DNA of 23,269 nucleotides, from NCBI GenBank assembly GCA_017649745.1, contig JAGCGE010000149.1, positions 1-23,269 of the forward strand, read 5' to 3'. The position numbers and the translations under genes were made by a program. Source of the stretch: Clostridiales bacterium. Lineage in GTDB: Bacteria; Bacillota_A; Clostridia; Saccharofermentanales; Saccharofermentanaceae. This document shows, piece by piece, positions 1-7,378 of this stretch. The notes beneath the pieces were generated by a model. The model saw nothing but the letters and a program-made list of their open reading frames with translations. It had not been told where the DNA came from and searched no databases. Within the stretch, counting starts at the first letter, position 1; the number at the start of each line of letters is the position of its first letter.

Positions 1-446
1 AGTCCTGCCTGAGCACCCCGACAGATATGAAGCGTTGAATAGACATGTGTCTTGCTCCATTCCATGATCTGTGTGAGCTCTTCCCAGTACTTAACTTCCT
101 CGAACTTCATCTGCTCTACAGGCGCACCTGTAATTATCATTCCGTCATAGTAGAGGTCCTTTATCTGATCGAAAGTCATATAGAACTTCGTAAGATAATC
201 CTCTGCAACATGCTTAGGAGTGTAAGATGCCGTACATAAAAGGTCTACGTCGACCTGAATAGGCGAATTGGAAAGAGAACGCAAAAGCTGCGTCTCTGTC
301 GTTGCCTTATCCGGCATCAGGTTAAGTATCACTATTCTTATAGGTCTTATGTCCTGTGACAAAGCCCTGTCTTCTTCCATAACGAATATTCGCTCATTCT
401 CGAGTATCTGCTTCGCAGGAAGGTTAGTTGCTATTCTGATCGGCAT
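1..446 (-). CDS. metA: Homoserine O-acyltransferase MetA, N-terminal 148 codons (runs off the window)
   Basis: Acylates the hydroxyl of L-homoserine using acetyl-CoA or succinyl-CoA, the first committed step of methionine synthesis in the cytoplasm. The start [10 protein letters not shown], the stretch [16 protein letters not shown], the LITGAP-like IITGAP and the motif HICxGAQAG are the MetA signature. The catalytic Cys of HIC falls at residue 142, the canonical MetA position, which supports the start at 446. A strong AAGGAGG lies at 454-460. The gene follows the P-loop kinase gene by 24 bases and is probably co-transcribed with it. The residue after Cys142, normally Trp (CWGAQA), is read here as Arg from a CGG codon; see findings. 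The C-terminal half, with the His-Glu partners of the active site and the residue that decides acetyl versus succinyl donor, is outside the window, so donor choice cannot be told. Confidence 0.93.
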   Translation of the reverse strand, partial: MPIRIATNLPAKQILENERIFVMEEDRALSQDIRPIRIVILNLMPDKATTETQLLRSLSNSPIQVDVDLLCTASYTPKHVAEDYLTKFYMTFDQIKDLYYDGMIITGAPVEQMKFEEVKYWEELTQIMEWSKTHVYSTLHICRGAQAG

Positions 447-453
447 TTATATG

Positions 454-460
454 CCTCCTT
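454..460 (-). promoter_or_regulatory. Ribosome binding site of metA
   Basis: AAGGAGG on the minus strand, seven bases upstream of the metA ATG. It is a near-perfect Shine-Dalgarno sequence and fixes the metA start. Confidence 0.85.
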
Positions 461-470
461 TATCCTATTA

Positions 471-1481
471 TCAATTTCCTATGAATTCCAACAAGATGGA
501 ATCCTGTGGCACTCTGGAAGGATCACATACAGGGATCTTCTCCAGATGCTCGACGAGCTTACGTGCACGACTGAGTGCTTTCGAGAGGTCTGCAAAAGGC
601 TTGTTAACGTTACTCTTCTGCATGAAGATGCTCGGCTCGATGGAATTATCCTTAACCTGAGCAAGTGACTCCTTAAGGTCATGAAGCGCCAGAGGAGCAA
701 TGATGAGGCTCTCGTAAGCCAGGAATGAATTGATATGATATGTCGCGCTAGTAAGGTAATCCGAGTAGTAATTCTCTTCGGACTTCTCGATCATCGGCCA
801 GTAGTCGATGGTCGACAGCGCATGTGCTGATCTGTGTCTGTAGTCACGGACGATACGACGGAGAAGTCTGATCTCATTGCTGTCCATAAGCTTTGTATCG
901 CAGAAAACGTTACCGTAAGGCATGATGAAGATCTTAATGCAGTTCTCATCACTGATGTTACCCGATACACGCTTGTTAAGACCGTGAAGTCCTTCTACAA
1001 CGAGGATACCGTTCTCCGGAAGCTGGATAGCCTCTGAAGGTGCTCTCTCCTTCGACTCTCTTGTATTGAAATCAAAGAATGGAGGACAAACCGACTTACC
1101 TTCCATAATTTCCTTGATGTCCCTGTTGGCACGCTCGAGATCGAGTGTCTCGATAGTCTCGAAGTCAGGTCTTCCGTCTCTGTCATATGTGAGATCTGTG
1201 ATCTTGTAATAGTCATCAAGTGAGAGGAAAGCAGCTGGTCTTCCGGCTTTACTTAAACCTTCTGCAAGATGCATCGTGAATGTTGTCTTACCTGAAGATG
1301 TAGGACCGGAGATAAAAACTGCCTTGATATTGCTGTTATTGCAAGCTTCGTCGATAGCAAGCTTGGTCCTCTCCACGAACAGTGCCTCGGACTCTTTGAT
1401 AAAACTGTCGAGCTTCTTGTGTCCTAAGCTCTCTTCCAAATCTTCAACCGTGATATCCAGTCTGTCCTGCAACTGAGCCAT
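471..1481 (-). CDS. Uridine kinase / phosphoribulokinase-family P-loop kinase
   Basis: Predicted cytoplasmic P-loop kinase of the uridine kinase/phosphoribulokinase superfamily, 336 aa. The Walker A motif GPTSSGKTT is at residues 59-67, followed by SLDDYY (87-92), the usual acceptor-site segment of uridine kinases. A VVEGLHGLN segment (161-169) matches the family's second-strand motif (IVEGIHxLN). Related clostridial proteins of this type often carry an N-terminal TGS/threonyl-tRNA-synthetase-like domain; here only about 50 residues precede the kinase, so that domain is absent. The C-terminal 100 residues are family-typical but carry no motif I recognise. It sits 26 bases after a membrane protein and 24 bases before metA in an apparent operon. 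Substrate is unproven: uridine/cytidine is the default, but single-family members of this long type are mostly uncharacterised. Confidence 0.82.
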   Translation of the reverse strand: MAQLQDRLDITVEDLEESLGHKKLDSFIKESEALFVERTKLAIDEACNNSNIKAVFISGPTSSGKTTFTMHLAEGLSKAGRPAAFLSLDDYYKITDLTYDRDGRPDFETIETLDLERANRDIKEIMEGKSVCPPFFDFNTRESKERAPSEAIQLPENGILVVEGLHGLNKRVSGNISDENCIKIFIMPYGNVFCDTKLMDSNEIRLLRRIVRDYRHRSAHALSTIDYWPMIEKSEENYYSDYLTSATYHINSFLAYESLIIAPLALHDLKESLAQVKDNSIEPSIFMQKSNVNKPFADLSKALSRARKLVEHLEKIPVCDPSRVPQDSILLEFIGN

Positions 1482-1507
1482 ATTACTTCATCTCCAATTC
1501 TTAAGTA

Positions 1508-2116
1508 TTATTTCCTGCGGGCAAAGAACTTACGAATAACAAAACGCGCGATAATGTAGTCGTATCCGTACTGAACGAGTCTGTAGATAAGATAAACTAT
1601 ACCAGGGATAAAGATCGCAGCGACAGCCCAAAGGAAGATAACACCTACTACGTGGATACCGCCTGCAACCACACCCATGATGGTCGCAAAAGTTCCTGCC
1701 GATTCAAAGAACTTCATCGTATATTTCTCGAGAGTCTTATTCAGATAATCGATCATGAATGTCTGAAGATCTCCGGACTTTACGGTAAGTCTCGGAAGTA
1801 TCATAGATACCGTAAAGCCGACTATAAGCACATGCTTATAAAGCTTCTCTAATAAAACTAATATCTTGCCCCACAAGGGCATTCGATAATATCTGAAACA
1901 AATAAATGGACAAGCGATAAAAAGGATCGCGAAGATGACTACCTTAAGGACATTGATGCCGCTTAATACAGGGATGACCTTACCTGTCCAGTAGGAGAAT
2001 ATTACAAGGCAGTCGATAAAAAGGCCATACAAAAGGAAAAGAGCCAGGTGCTTCCTGTTCTCAAAATCCGTATCGCTCCACAACTTTCCAAGGAAAAGTC
2101 CCTCTATGTAGTCCAT
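1508..2116 (-). CDS. Hypothetical four-helix integral membrane protein
   Basis: A 202-aa protein I do not recognise. It has about four hydrophobic segments, near residues 24-46, 55-75, 92-108 and 143-178 (the last long enough for two helices). The C-terminus is very basic (RKFFARRK), which suggests a cytoplasmic tail. There is no signal peptide and no catalytic motif. The start is set by GGAGG five bases ahead of the ATG. It lies between a small hypothetical gene (74-base gap) and the uridine-kinase-like gene (26-base gap), and is probably part of the same transcription unit, possibly with its own internal promoter. Transport or envelope roles are possible but nothing in the sequence decides. 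Confidence 0.75.
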   Translation of the reverse strand: MDYIEGLFLGKLWSDTDFENRKHLALFLLYGLFIDCLVIFSYWTGKVIPVLSGINVLKVVIFAILFIACPFICFRYYRMPLWGKILVLLEKLYKHVLIVGFTVSMILPRLTVKSGDLQTFMIDYLNKTLEKYTMKFFESAGTFATIMGVVAGGIHVVGVIFLWAVAAIFIPGIVYLIYRLVQYGYDYIIARFVIRKFFARRK

Positions 2117-2145
2117 TAAGTCCTCCGGTCAATGTTTAAAACAAG

Positions 2146-2168
2146 AGCATTTTACCATAAAAAATGCT
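2146..2168 (-). other. AT-rich hairpin in the 74-base gap upstream of the membrane protein gene
   Basis: AGCATTTT at 2146-2153 is the exact inverse of AAAATGCT at 2161-2168, giving an 8-bp stem with a 7-base loop. The stem has little G+C and no clean T-run follows on the minus strand, so a terminator is unlikely. It may be a weak pause or protein site. Confidence 0.35.
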
Positions 2169-2169
2169 T

Positions 2170-2198
2170 ATTATAAAATGCAGGTTACCGTCAGCGAA
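2170..2198 (-). promoter_or_regulatory. Possible internal promoter (TTCGCT, 17 bases, TATAAT)
   Basis: A perfect TATAAT (2170-2175, minus strand) with a poor -35 (TTCGCT, 2193-2198) at 17-base spacing lies just after the stop of the small hypothetical gene. It could give extra transcription of the membrane protein, P-loop kinase and metA. The weak -35 keeps confidence low. Confidence 0.3.
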
Positions 2199-2610
2199 GA
2201 CGGAACGTGCATGATGTCAGCTTCTCGATAAGTTCCTTTAGACTGTTCCAGTCGTTCGGGAAATGCTGACATGAAGTGGAAGAAAGTGTCTCCCCGTTAT
2301 CGAAGAATACCCGTATCTGCCAGATAGACGGATTAGCTGTAGGATGTCCAACATCATCCATATCGCCCTTGTTGTACTTGATCATCCACTCAAGCATATT
2401 CGTCTTAGGAAGTTCTTCCTTAAGATACGCGAGATTCTCTGTGCTTATTCCGCGCATAAAGTTGTTATTCCACATATAACCGTCATTCCAGGTTATCAGC
2501 TCTTTTTGGAGATCGAACTTAACCTTAAGTCCTTCACCTGACGCAGAACTTAAGACCACTTCGAACTGCAAAATGTTTTCATAACTGACTTCGCTTAGAT
2601 CCTTAATCAT
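2191..2610 (-). CDS. Hypothetical protein, 139 aa
   Basis: A small soluble protein, acidic in the middle, without signal peptide or membrane segment, which I cannot assign. Features visible are several Trp residues and a C-terminal segment HFPNDWNSLKELIEKLT (residues 116-132) that resembles the ends of small uncharacterised clostridial proteins. It starts nine bases after the stop of the beta-propeller gene, with AGAGG five bases ahead of its ATG, so it is translated from the same message. Pairing of a membrane-anchored propeller and a small soluble partner may be functional but is only inferred from position. It contains one of the very few in-frame CGG codons in the window (the Arg of SIWQIRVFF). 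Confidence 0.72.
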   Translation of the reverse strand: MIKDLSEVSYENILQFEVVLSSASGEGLKVKFDLQKELITWNDGYMWNNNFMRGISTENLAYLKEELPKTNMLEWMIKYNKGDMDDVGHPTANPSIWQIRVFFDNGETLSSTSCQHFPNDWNSLKELIEKLTSCTFRLR

Positions 2611-2619
2611 AAATACCTC

Positions 2620-4533
2620 TTATGCCTCTTCATCTACGTGCTCGATCTTTACAGCAAAGATAGAACCCGATTTAGTTCCTATAACAACAGTGTTTTCATA
2701 TATTGCAGGGGAGGCATCGAAAATAATACCGTTAGTGGTCTCATCTGCCGTCCCTATTAATCTTGAAGTCTGGATATGCTTGATCCTCTCACCCTTAAGT
2801 GCATCTACGAGGTGGATCTGGCCTAAGCTGTCACCAATAACGATATAGGCATTGCCCTGATCGTCGTAGATATCCACAGGTGAACTGTAGGAATAGATAT
2901 TCATGTCATAAGTCCAAACGGATTTACCCGTATCCTTTTCGAAAGCTACGAGGGCGTTACCGCTCATGAGTCCCTTCGTCATGCTGAAGGAGAAGATAAT
3001 GAGATTGGAGATGCCCTTCTTGCCTACGATCGGATTGCCGAAGCAGCCGCCGCTCTGGTCAGTGTCTGAAGTCTCTCCGTTATATGTATAGCATGAAACT
3101 GAGTTCTGCCATTCTATCTCGCCTGTAAGGCCGTTAAACTTGTATACGAATGCGGCACCTGAGTATTCACCCTTACCGCCCTGCTCATCTACTTCTGTGC
3201 AGACATAAACAAACGGAACGCCGTTCTCTTCTTCGATGACCGGTGATACATCAGTATCGTCATCGAGCTTATGCTGCCATACCATCTGAAGGGTATTAAG
3301 ATCGAGGCAGATGAGATCTTTGTCATTGTCACAGAAATAACCGTAACCGTTATATATCGCGATGGAGCTCTCTATGCCGAGATGGCTTCCCTGTGAATCG
3401 CTGAAGATGTATTTGTACTGGCGAAGCTCAGGTGAGATCTTGATATCTGCGCTTCCCATTTCATACTGAGTATTAAGATCGAAAGTGTAGACCATGCCGT
3501 TCTCTGAAGGCCAGATGAGCGTATCAGAATCACCGTCGATGATCGGTGATGAATCGCATGCGCCCCAGTTAAGTCTGTAAGCGCTGTCATCAAGTCCGTC
3601 CGAAAAGAAGATCCTCGATCCGTCGATAAGCGAATAGATCCTCATTCCGAATCCTGAATCGCCATTATCGTCACCCTGTCCGACGTAAAGAAGAGGATAA
3701 CCTCTAGGATCAACTGCAGGTGTACCCTTAATAGATGCGCCTACATCGATAGGATCTCTTGTCATCGCACCGTCTTCAAGGTTAAAGAAATAGATCTTAC
3801 CATCGAGCGCTGCTACTATAACTTCCACGAGGTCTTGATCCTTGAAGCTCTCGTAGATATTCATGCTTCTTCTTACTGACTCGTTCCACTTAACGATCAA
3901 CGGCTGTCCTGTCCAAGCAACGCCTGACCATTCAAAGCTCATAGTGGAAGCAAGCTTTGTTCCGACACCTGAGAACTCCCATACCTGTCTTAAACTGTTC
4001 GGCTCGTGGATACAGTAACCGAATGACGCACAGTTTCTGAAGTTGTTGCCTCTGTATGTTGTAATTCCCGGAATGTCTGAATAGAAAAGAGGATCTCCCA
4101 TCTTGATCTGCGGATCTCTCGAAAAGTCATTAATGACAGCACCGTTTTCGATAATGGTCTGAGTTACGCCTCTTGATAAGACGTCACTGTCTGTACTGAT
4201 GCTTTCCGGATCTGATACTGAGGATCCTGAAGCTGTTGCTGGATAAAGGATCGGATTCTGATCGTCCTGGAGCGGAGGGATCGGTGTAGGTGTAGGTGAA
4301 GCTACTACGATATATGCTGAACTGACTGTGTTCTGGGGCTTCTTATCGTTCTTCGCCCACGGCAGTCCCTTCTCTTTGTAACACACAACTGCGAGCACAA
4401 AAGTAAGGATAACCATCAATATGGTCACAATAACAACGAGCGGCGCAAATCCCTGATTAGGATCTCTGGACGGCTCATGATACGCATTATCAGAATCGAT
4501 ATACTGATCTTTGTATTGATCTTTGTTATTCAT
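2620..4533 (-). CDS. Membrane-anchored PQQ-type beta-propeller protein
   Basis: A 637-aa protein with a short charged cytoplasmic tail (about 30 residues), one membrane helix (FAPLVVIVTILMVILTFVLAVVCY) and a Pro/Thr linker (SPTPTPIPP). A large extracytoplasmic domain follows, built of repeats typical of PQQ-like (BamB/PQQ_2) beta-propellers: VVAALDGKIYFFNLEDG, YVIGDSLGQIHLVDALKG-type and VVIGTKSGSIFAVKIE. No PQQ-enzyme catalytic residues are evident, so a scaffold or binding role outside the membrane is more likely than dehydrogenase activity. The open frame extends to a TTG at 4584, but that TTG overlaps the -10 region of a strong promoter, so the ATG at 4533 is the realistic start; its Shine-Dalgarno is poorly placed (GGAG almost touching the ATG). 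First gene of the apparent five-gene operon ending with metA. Confidence 0.85.
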   Translation of the reverse strand: MNNKDQYKDQYIDSDNAYHEPSRDPNQGFAPLVVIVTILMVILTFVLAVVCYKEKGLPWAKNDKKPQNTVSSAYIVVASPTPTPIPPLQDDQNPILYPATASGSSVSDPESISTDSDVLSRGVTQTIIENGAVINDFSRDPQIKMGDPLFYSDIPGITTYRGNNFRNCASFGYCIHEPNSLRQVWEFSGVGTKLASTMSFEWSGVAWTGQPLIVKWNESVRRSMNIYESFKDQDLVEVIVAALDGKIYFFNLEDGAMTRDPIDVGASIKGTPAVDPRGYPLLYVGQGDDNGDSGFGMRIYSLIDGSRIFFSDGLDDSAYRLNWGACDSSPIIDGDSDTLIWPSENGMVYTFDLNTQYEMGSADIKISPELRQYKYIFSDSQGSHLGIESSIAIYNGYGYFCDNDKDLICLDLNTLQMVWQHKLDDDTDVSPVIEEENGVPFVYVCTEVDEQGGKGEYSGAAFVYKFNGLTGEIEWQNSVSCYTYNGETSDTDQSGGCFGNPIVGKKGISNLIIFSFSMTKGLMSGNALVAFEKDTGKSVWTYDMNIYSYSSPVDIYDDQGNAYIVIGDSLGQIHLVDALKGERIKHIQTSRLIGTADETTNGIIFDASPAIYENTVVIGTKSGSIFAVKIEHVDEEA

Positions 4534-4574
4534 ACTCCAAACCCACAACTGTTTTTTGCGAAAAAACTCCCTTA

Positions 4575-4603
4575 AATATAGCAAATTTCGAACTTATTCT
4601 CAA
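4575..4603 (-). promoter_or_regulatory. Sigma-A-type promoter of the beta-propeller operon
   Basis: TTGAGA (4598-4603) and TATATT (4575-4580) on the minus strand, separated by exactly 17 bases. The predicted transcript start near 4568 leaves a leader of about 35 bases before the ATG at 4533. The leader contains a T6-CGC-A6 self-complementary stretch. Confidence 0.72.
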
Positions 4604-4650
4604 TGCCGAAAAATAAAAGTCAAATTCAGTTGATTTACGGGTTACATATA

Positions 4651-5532
4651 TTATAATTCGGAAGCGATCTCTTCGAGCTTTTTTAAACGGTGATTCATGC
4701 CCGATTTACCTATCGGCGGATCCATCATCGAACCCAGTTCCGCAATGGACGCTCCGGGGTTATCGATCAGCACCTGAGCGGCTGCCAAAAGTTCCTTTGG
4801 AAGGCTGGCAGATTCCTTCGAAGAGAGAAGCTTGATAAAGAGCTGTGTCCTTCTCGCGCCTGCGTCAGCCTGACGTCTCGCGTTGCCCGAATCGCAGTTA
4901 ACAGCGCGGTTTACCTTGCCCTGGATCTCCTTTTTTACTCTGATGTTCTCGAATTCGAACATCGCTGTATTCGCACCGATCAAACCGAAGAACGTCGATA
5001 TGGAATCTCCTGATCTGAACCTTATGACCGTCGTCTCCCCTCTTACGGTGATCGAAGGCTCAATATCTTCGCTGTGAAGCATCCAAATGATAAGCGTTAC
5101 GGCGTTGCTGTTCTTCACATGAAGTTCGATCCTGTAGCTCTTGTCAGGATCAGAACAATAGCCGCAGGCAAGAAATGCGCCTTTCAGGAAATTTCTTCGA
5201 AACTCCACTGAAGAAGACAGCATATCAGCGCTCTTATCCGTAAAACACATCGAAAAACATGATAAAAAATCCTGAAGCGAACTGTCGGCTACTTCTATTT
5301 TCGAGCCGGTCTTAAGAGAAGTTACCTTATGCTCGAATTCAAGAAGTGTCATAAGATTCGTGATAAGATCGGCCATGTCGCCTTCGCATTCTACTGACAA
5401 TGCGAACTGCTGGCCTTTTGTGGGCTTGCCAACGCAGAAAATCCCTGCCAGGAGCGCCTGACGCTCAGTAAGCTGCTTAGGGATCTGGCGGATGACTTCG
5501 GCTTTAACTTCGCGGCTGAAGCTCAGATCCAT
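4651..5532 (-). CDS. whiA: Sporulation/cell-division DNA-binding protein WhiA
   Basis: WhiA is a chromosome-associated DNA-binding protein that influences division and, in Bacillus, chromosome segregation. The 293-aa length is near the usual 300-320. The N-terminus (MDLSFSREVKAEV, then RQALLAGIF) is the degenerate LAGLIDADG homing-endonuclease-like fold of the family. The linker contains NCDSGNARRQADAGARRTQ, matching the family's NCDxAN segment. The C-terminal helix-turn-helix ends PPIGKSGMNHRLKKLEEIA (about 268-290), a WhiA hallmark. The start overlaps the rapZ stop by one base (TAATG) with AAGGAG eight bases upstream inside rapZ, so translation is coupled. Last gene of the hprK-murB-rapZ-whiA operon; I see no strong terminator after it. 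Confidence 0.95.
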   Translation of the reverse strand: MDLSFSREVKAEVIRQIPKQLTERQALLAGIFCVGKPTKGQQFALSVECEGDMADLITNLMTLLEFEHKVTSLKTGSKIEVADSSLQDFLSCFSMCFTDKSADMLSSSVEFRRNFLKGAFLACGYCSDPDKSYRIELHVKNSNAVTLIIWMLHSEDIEPSITVRGETTVIRFRSGDSISTFFGLIGANTAMFEFENIRVKKEIQGKVNRAVNCDSGNARRQADAGARRTQLFIKLLSSKESASLPKELLAAAQVLIDNPGASIAELGSMMDPPIGKSGMNHRLKKLEEIASEL

Positions 5533-6425
5533 TATTCTTTCTCCTTGGCGTATTTAGGATCCTTGTCGATGTCCCTGTGGTGGACGCGAGTCTTGAATCC
5601 CTTCTCCTTAAGATAATCGTTCATCTTCTCTGCGATATAAACTGATCTGTGGCGGCCGCCTGTGCAGCCAACACCGATATGAAGACGTCCCTTGCCTTCC
5701 TTGATATAAAGCGGGATAAGGAAATCTGCGAGCTGTCTCATCCTGAAAAGGAAGTCACCCGTCTCTTCGAATCCCTCAAGATACTCGACTATAGCTTGGT
5801 CCTTGCCGCTGCACATCTTAAGTTCAGGAACGTAGTAAGGGTTCGGAAGGAATCTTACGTCGATTACGTTATCACAATCGACCGGAAGGCCGTATTTAAA
5901 TCCGAAAGACTCGATAAACACTGACATTCCCGTATTCTGGTCGTCTTCGATAAGAGAGCTCAATTCTTCTCTTAAAGCAGGAATGGCCATCATAGAGGTG
6001 TCGATTACGTTTGTCGCGATACCTCTGATTCCTGAGAGCATCTTACGCTCCTGCGCAATAGCCTCCGACAGAGAAATATCCTTCGACAGCGGGTGTTTAC
6101 GTCTTGTCTGTCTGTATCTTGATACGAGGACCTGATCGTTTGCCTCAAGGAATATGATCCTGTAAGGACAGCCGACCTCGGCATTTATCTTCTTCATAGC
6201 TTCGCTGAAGCCCTTCAAGAGCTCCTTTGATCTGATATCTACTACGAAAGCGAGCTTCTCGATACCGTAACCTTCACCACCCTGTCCCTTAAAGAACGTC
6301 TTGGTAAGTTCAGGCAATATCATCGGTGGGAGATTATCTATACAGAAGAAACCCTGGTCTTCGAAGAAATCACACGCCTGGCTCTTTCCTGCTCCCGACA
6401 TTCCCGTTAGGATTATCAATTCCAT
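5532..6425 (-). CDS. rapZ: RNase adapter / nucleotide-binding protein RapZ (YvcJ)
   Basis: RapZ/YvcJ is a P-loop protein that hydrolyses nucleotides; in enterobacteria it is an RNase E adapter sensing glucosamine-6-phosphate, while in Firmicutes YvcJ affects competence and possibly cell-wall precursor control. Seen here: Walker A GMSGAGKS at residues 8-15, FCIDNLPP shortly after, and the C-terminal signature GVGCTGGRHRSV, all invariant in the family. Length (297 aa) is normal. It starts 23 bases after murB with a G-rich ribosome site (GGGAGAAGGGGG) and ends overlapping whiA by one base. In many Firmicutes yvcK lies between rapZ and whiA; here it is missing. Confidence 0.95.
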   Translation of the reverse strand: MELIILTGMSGAGKSQACDFFEDQGFFCIDNLPPMILPELTKTFFKGQGGEGYGIEKLAFVVDIRSKELLKGFSEAMKKINAEVGCPYRIIFLEANDQVLVSRYRQTRRKHPLSKDISLSEAIAQERKMLSGIRGIATNVIDTSMMAIPALREELSSLIEDDQNTGMSVFIESFGFKYGLPVDCDNVIDVRFLPNPYYVPELKMCSGKDQAIVEYLEGFEETGDFLFRMRQLADFLIPLYIKEGKGRLHIGVGCTGGRHRSVYIAEKMNDYLKEKGFKTRVHHRDIDKDPKYAKEKE

Positions 6426-6448
6426 ACTTTTAAGCCCCCTTCTCCCGA

Positions 6449-7378
6449 TCAGAAACCGATCAATCGGACTTCCGGCTCAAGCCTGACGCCGCTTGTCTCT
6501 TCGACCTTATCGATAACATAACTGATCAGTCTGTATATATCTGTCGCACTTGCCGTGCCTCCGACATTAACAACAAAACCTGCATGCTTGGCGGACACCA
6601 TCGCTCCACTCTCGTCGAGCGCGAATCCCTTAAGCCCAGCCTGCTCGATCAGCGCACCTGCAAAGTATCCTGTCGGCCTCTTGAACGTAGATCCCGCACT
6701 TGGCATCTCCAGAGGCTGTGAACTTGTGCGCTTGTTCTTAAGCTCATTCACATAATCCATGATAGCCTTAGGATCGCCCTTCTTAAGTGACGCCTTCGCC
6801 TTGATTATGATCATTCCGCTCTTCTCGAAAAAACTCGTCCTGTATCCGAATTCACAATCACTTCCAGCCATCTTCCCGATCGTAAGTGAAACAGGATCGA
6901 TGTATGTGACTTCGGTTACTATATCTTTCATCTCGCGACCATATGCGCCCGCATTCATAAATACTGCACCGCCGACGCTTCCCGGGATTCCACAGCAGAA
7001 TTCCGCGCCTTCATAACCTTCGTTTGCGATAGTGTTTCCGAATGCTGACAGCAGTGCTCCTGCGCCTGCTTCGATCACAAGTTCATCATCATTTTCGGAG
7101 ATGATATCAAGCTTTGAAAAGCCTTTGCCGATCTTGACCACAAGACCGTTGAATCCGTTATCGGAGAACAGGATGTTCGAACCGTTACCGATAATGATGG
7201 TCTTAATCTCAAGTTCTCTTGCCGCAGACAAAAGATTCTTCAACTCTTCTTCAGTCGAAGGCTCCGCGAAGTATCTTGCAGCACCGCCCGCCTTAAACGT
7301 GCAGTACTTCTTCATACTTACATTGTCTTTAACAAGTCCGTCAAAGCCCTGTTCAGCAAGCTTCAAAGCCAGATCCAT
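6449..7378 (-). CDS. murB: UDP-N-acetylenolpyruvoylglucosamine reductase MurB
   Basis: FAD-dependent cytoplasmic reductase that uses NADPH to turn UDP-GlcNAc-enolpyruvate into UDP-MurNAc, the second committed step of peptidoglycan precursor synthesis. FAD-binding elements IIGNGSNIL (62-70) and CCGIPGSVGGAVFMNAGAYG (128-147) are clear. Arg180 in FGYRTS fits the substrate/proton relay Arg, and SAGSTFKRP (227-235) carries the catalytic Ser230. EPEVRLIG near the end supplies the conserved Glu. The SAGSTFKRP form and 309-aa length mark the shorter type II MurB. The ATG overlaps the hprK stop (TGATG), with GGAGG ten bases upstream inside hprK, so the two are translationally coupled. Confidence 0.96.
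   Translation of the reverse strand: MDLALKLAEQGFDGLVKDNVSMKKYCTFKAGGAARYFAEPSTEEELKNLLSAARELEIKTIIIGNGSNILFSDNGFNGLVVKIGKGFSKLDIISENDDELVIEAGAGALLSAFGNTIANEGYEGAEFCCGIPGSVGGAVFMNAGAYGREMKDIVTEVTYIDPVSLTIGKMAGSDCEFGYRTSFFEKSGMIIIKAKASLKKGDPKAIMDYVNELKNKRTSSQPLEMPSAGSTFKRPTGYFAGALIEQAGLKGFALDESGAMVSAKHAGFVVNVGGTASATDIYRLISYVIDKVEETSGVRLEPEVRLIGF

Noticed and set aside
268..660. Plus-strand open frames of 100-200 codons (e.g. 268-660, 10017-10607, 14977-15612)
   Set aside because: All lie antisense to well-supported genes, lack family motifs and ribosome sites, and have compositions expected of frame shadows.
4534..4584. TTG start of the beta-propeller protein at 4584
   Set aside because: The codon touches the -10 box of the promoter, so it would not be in the transcript.
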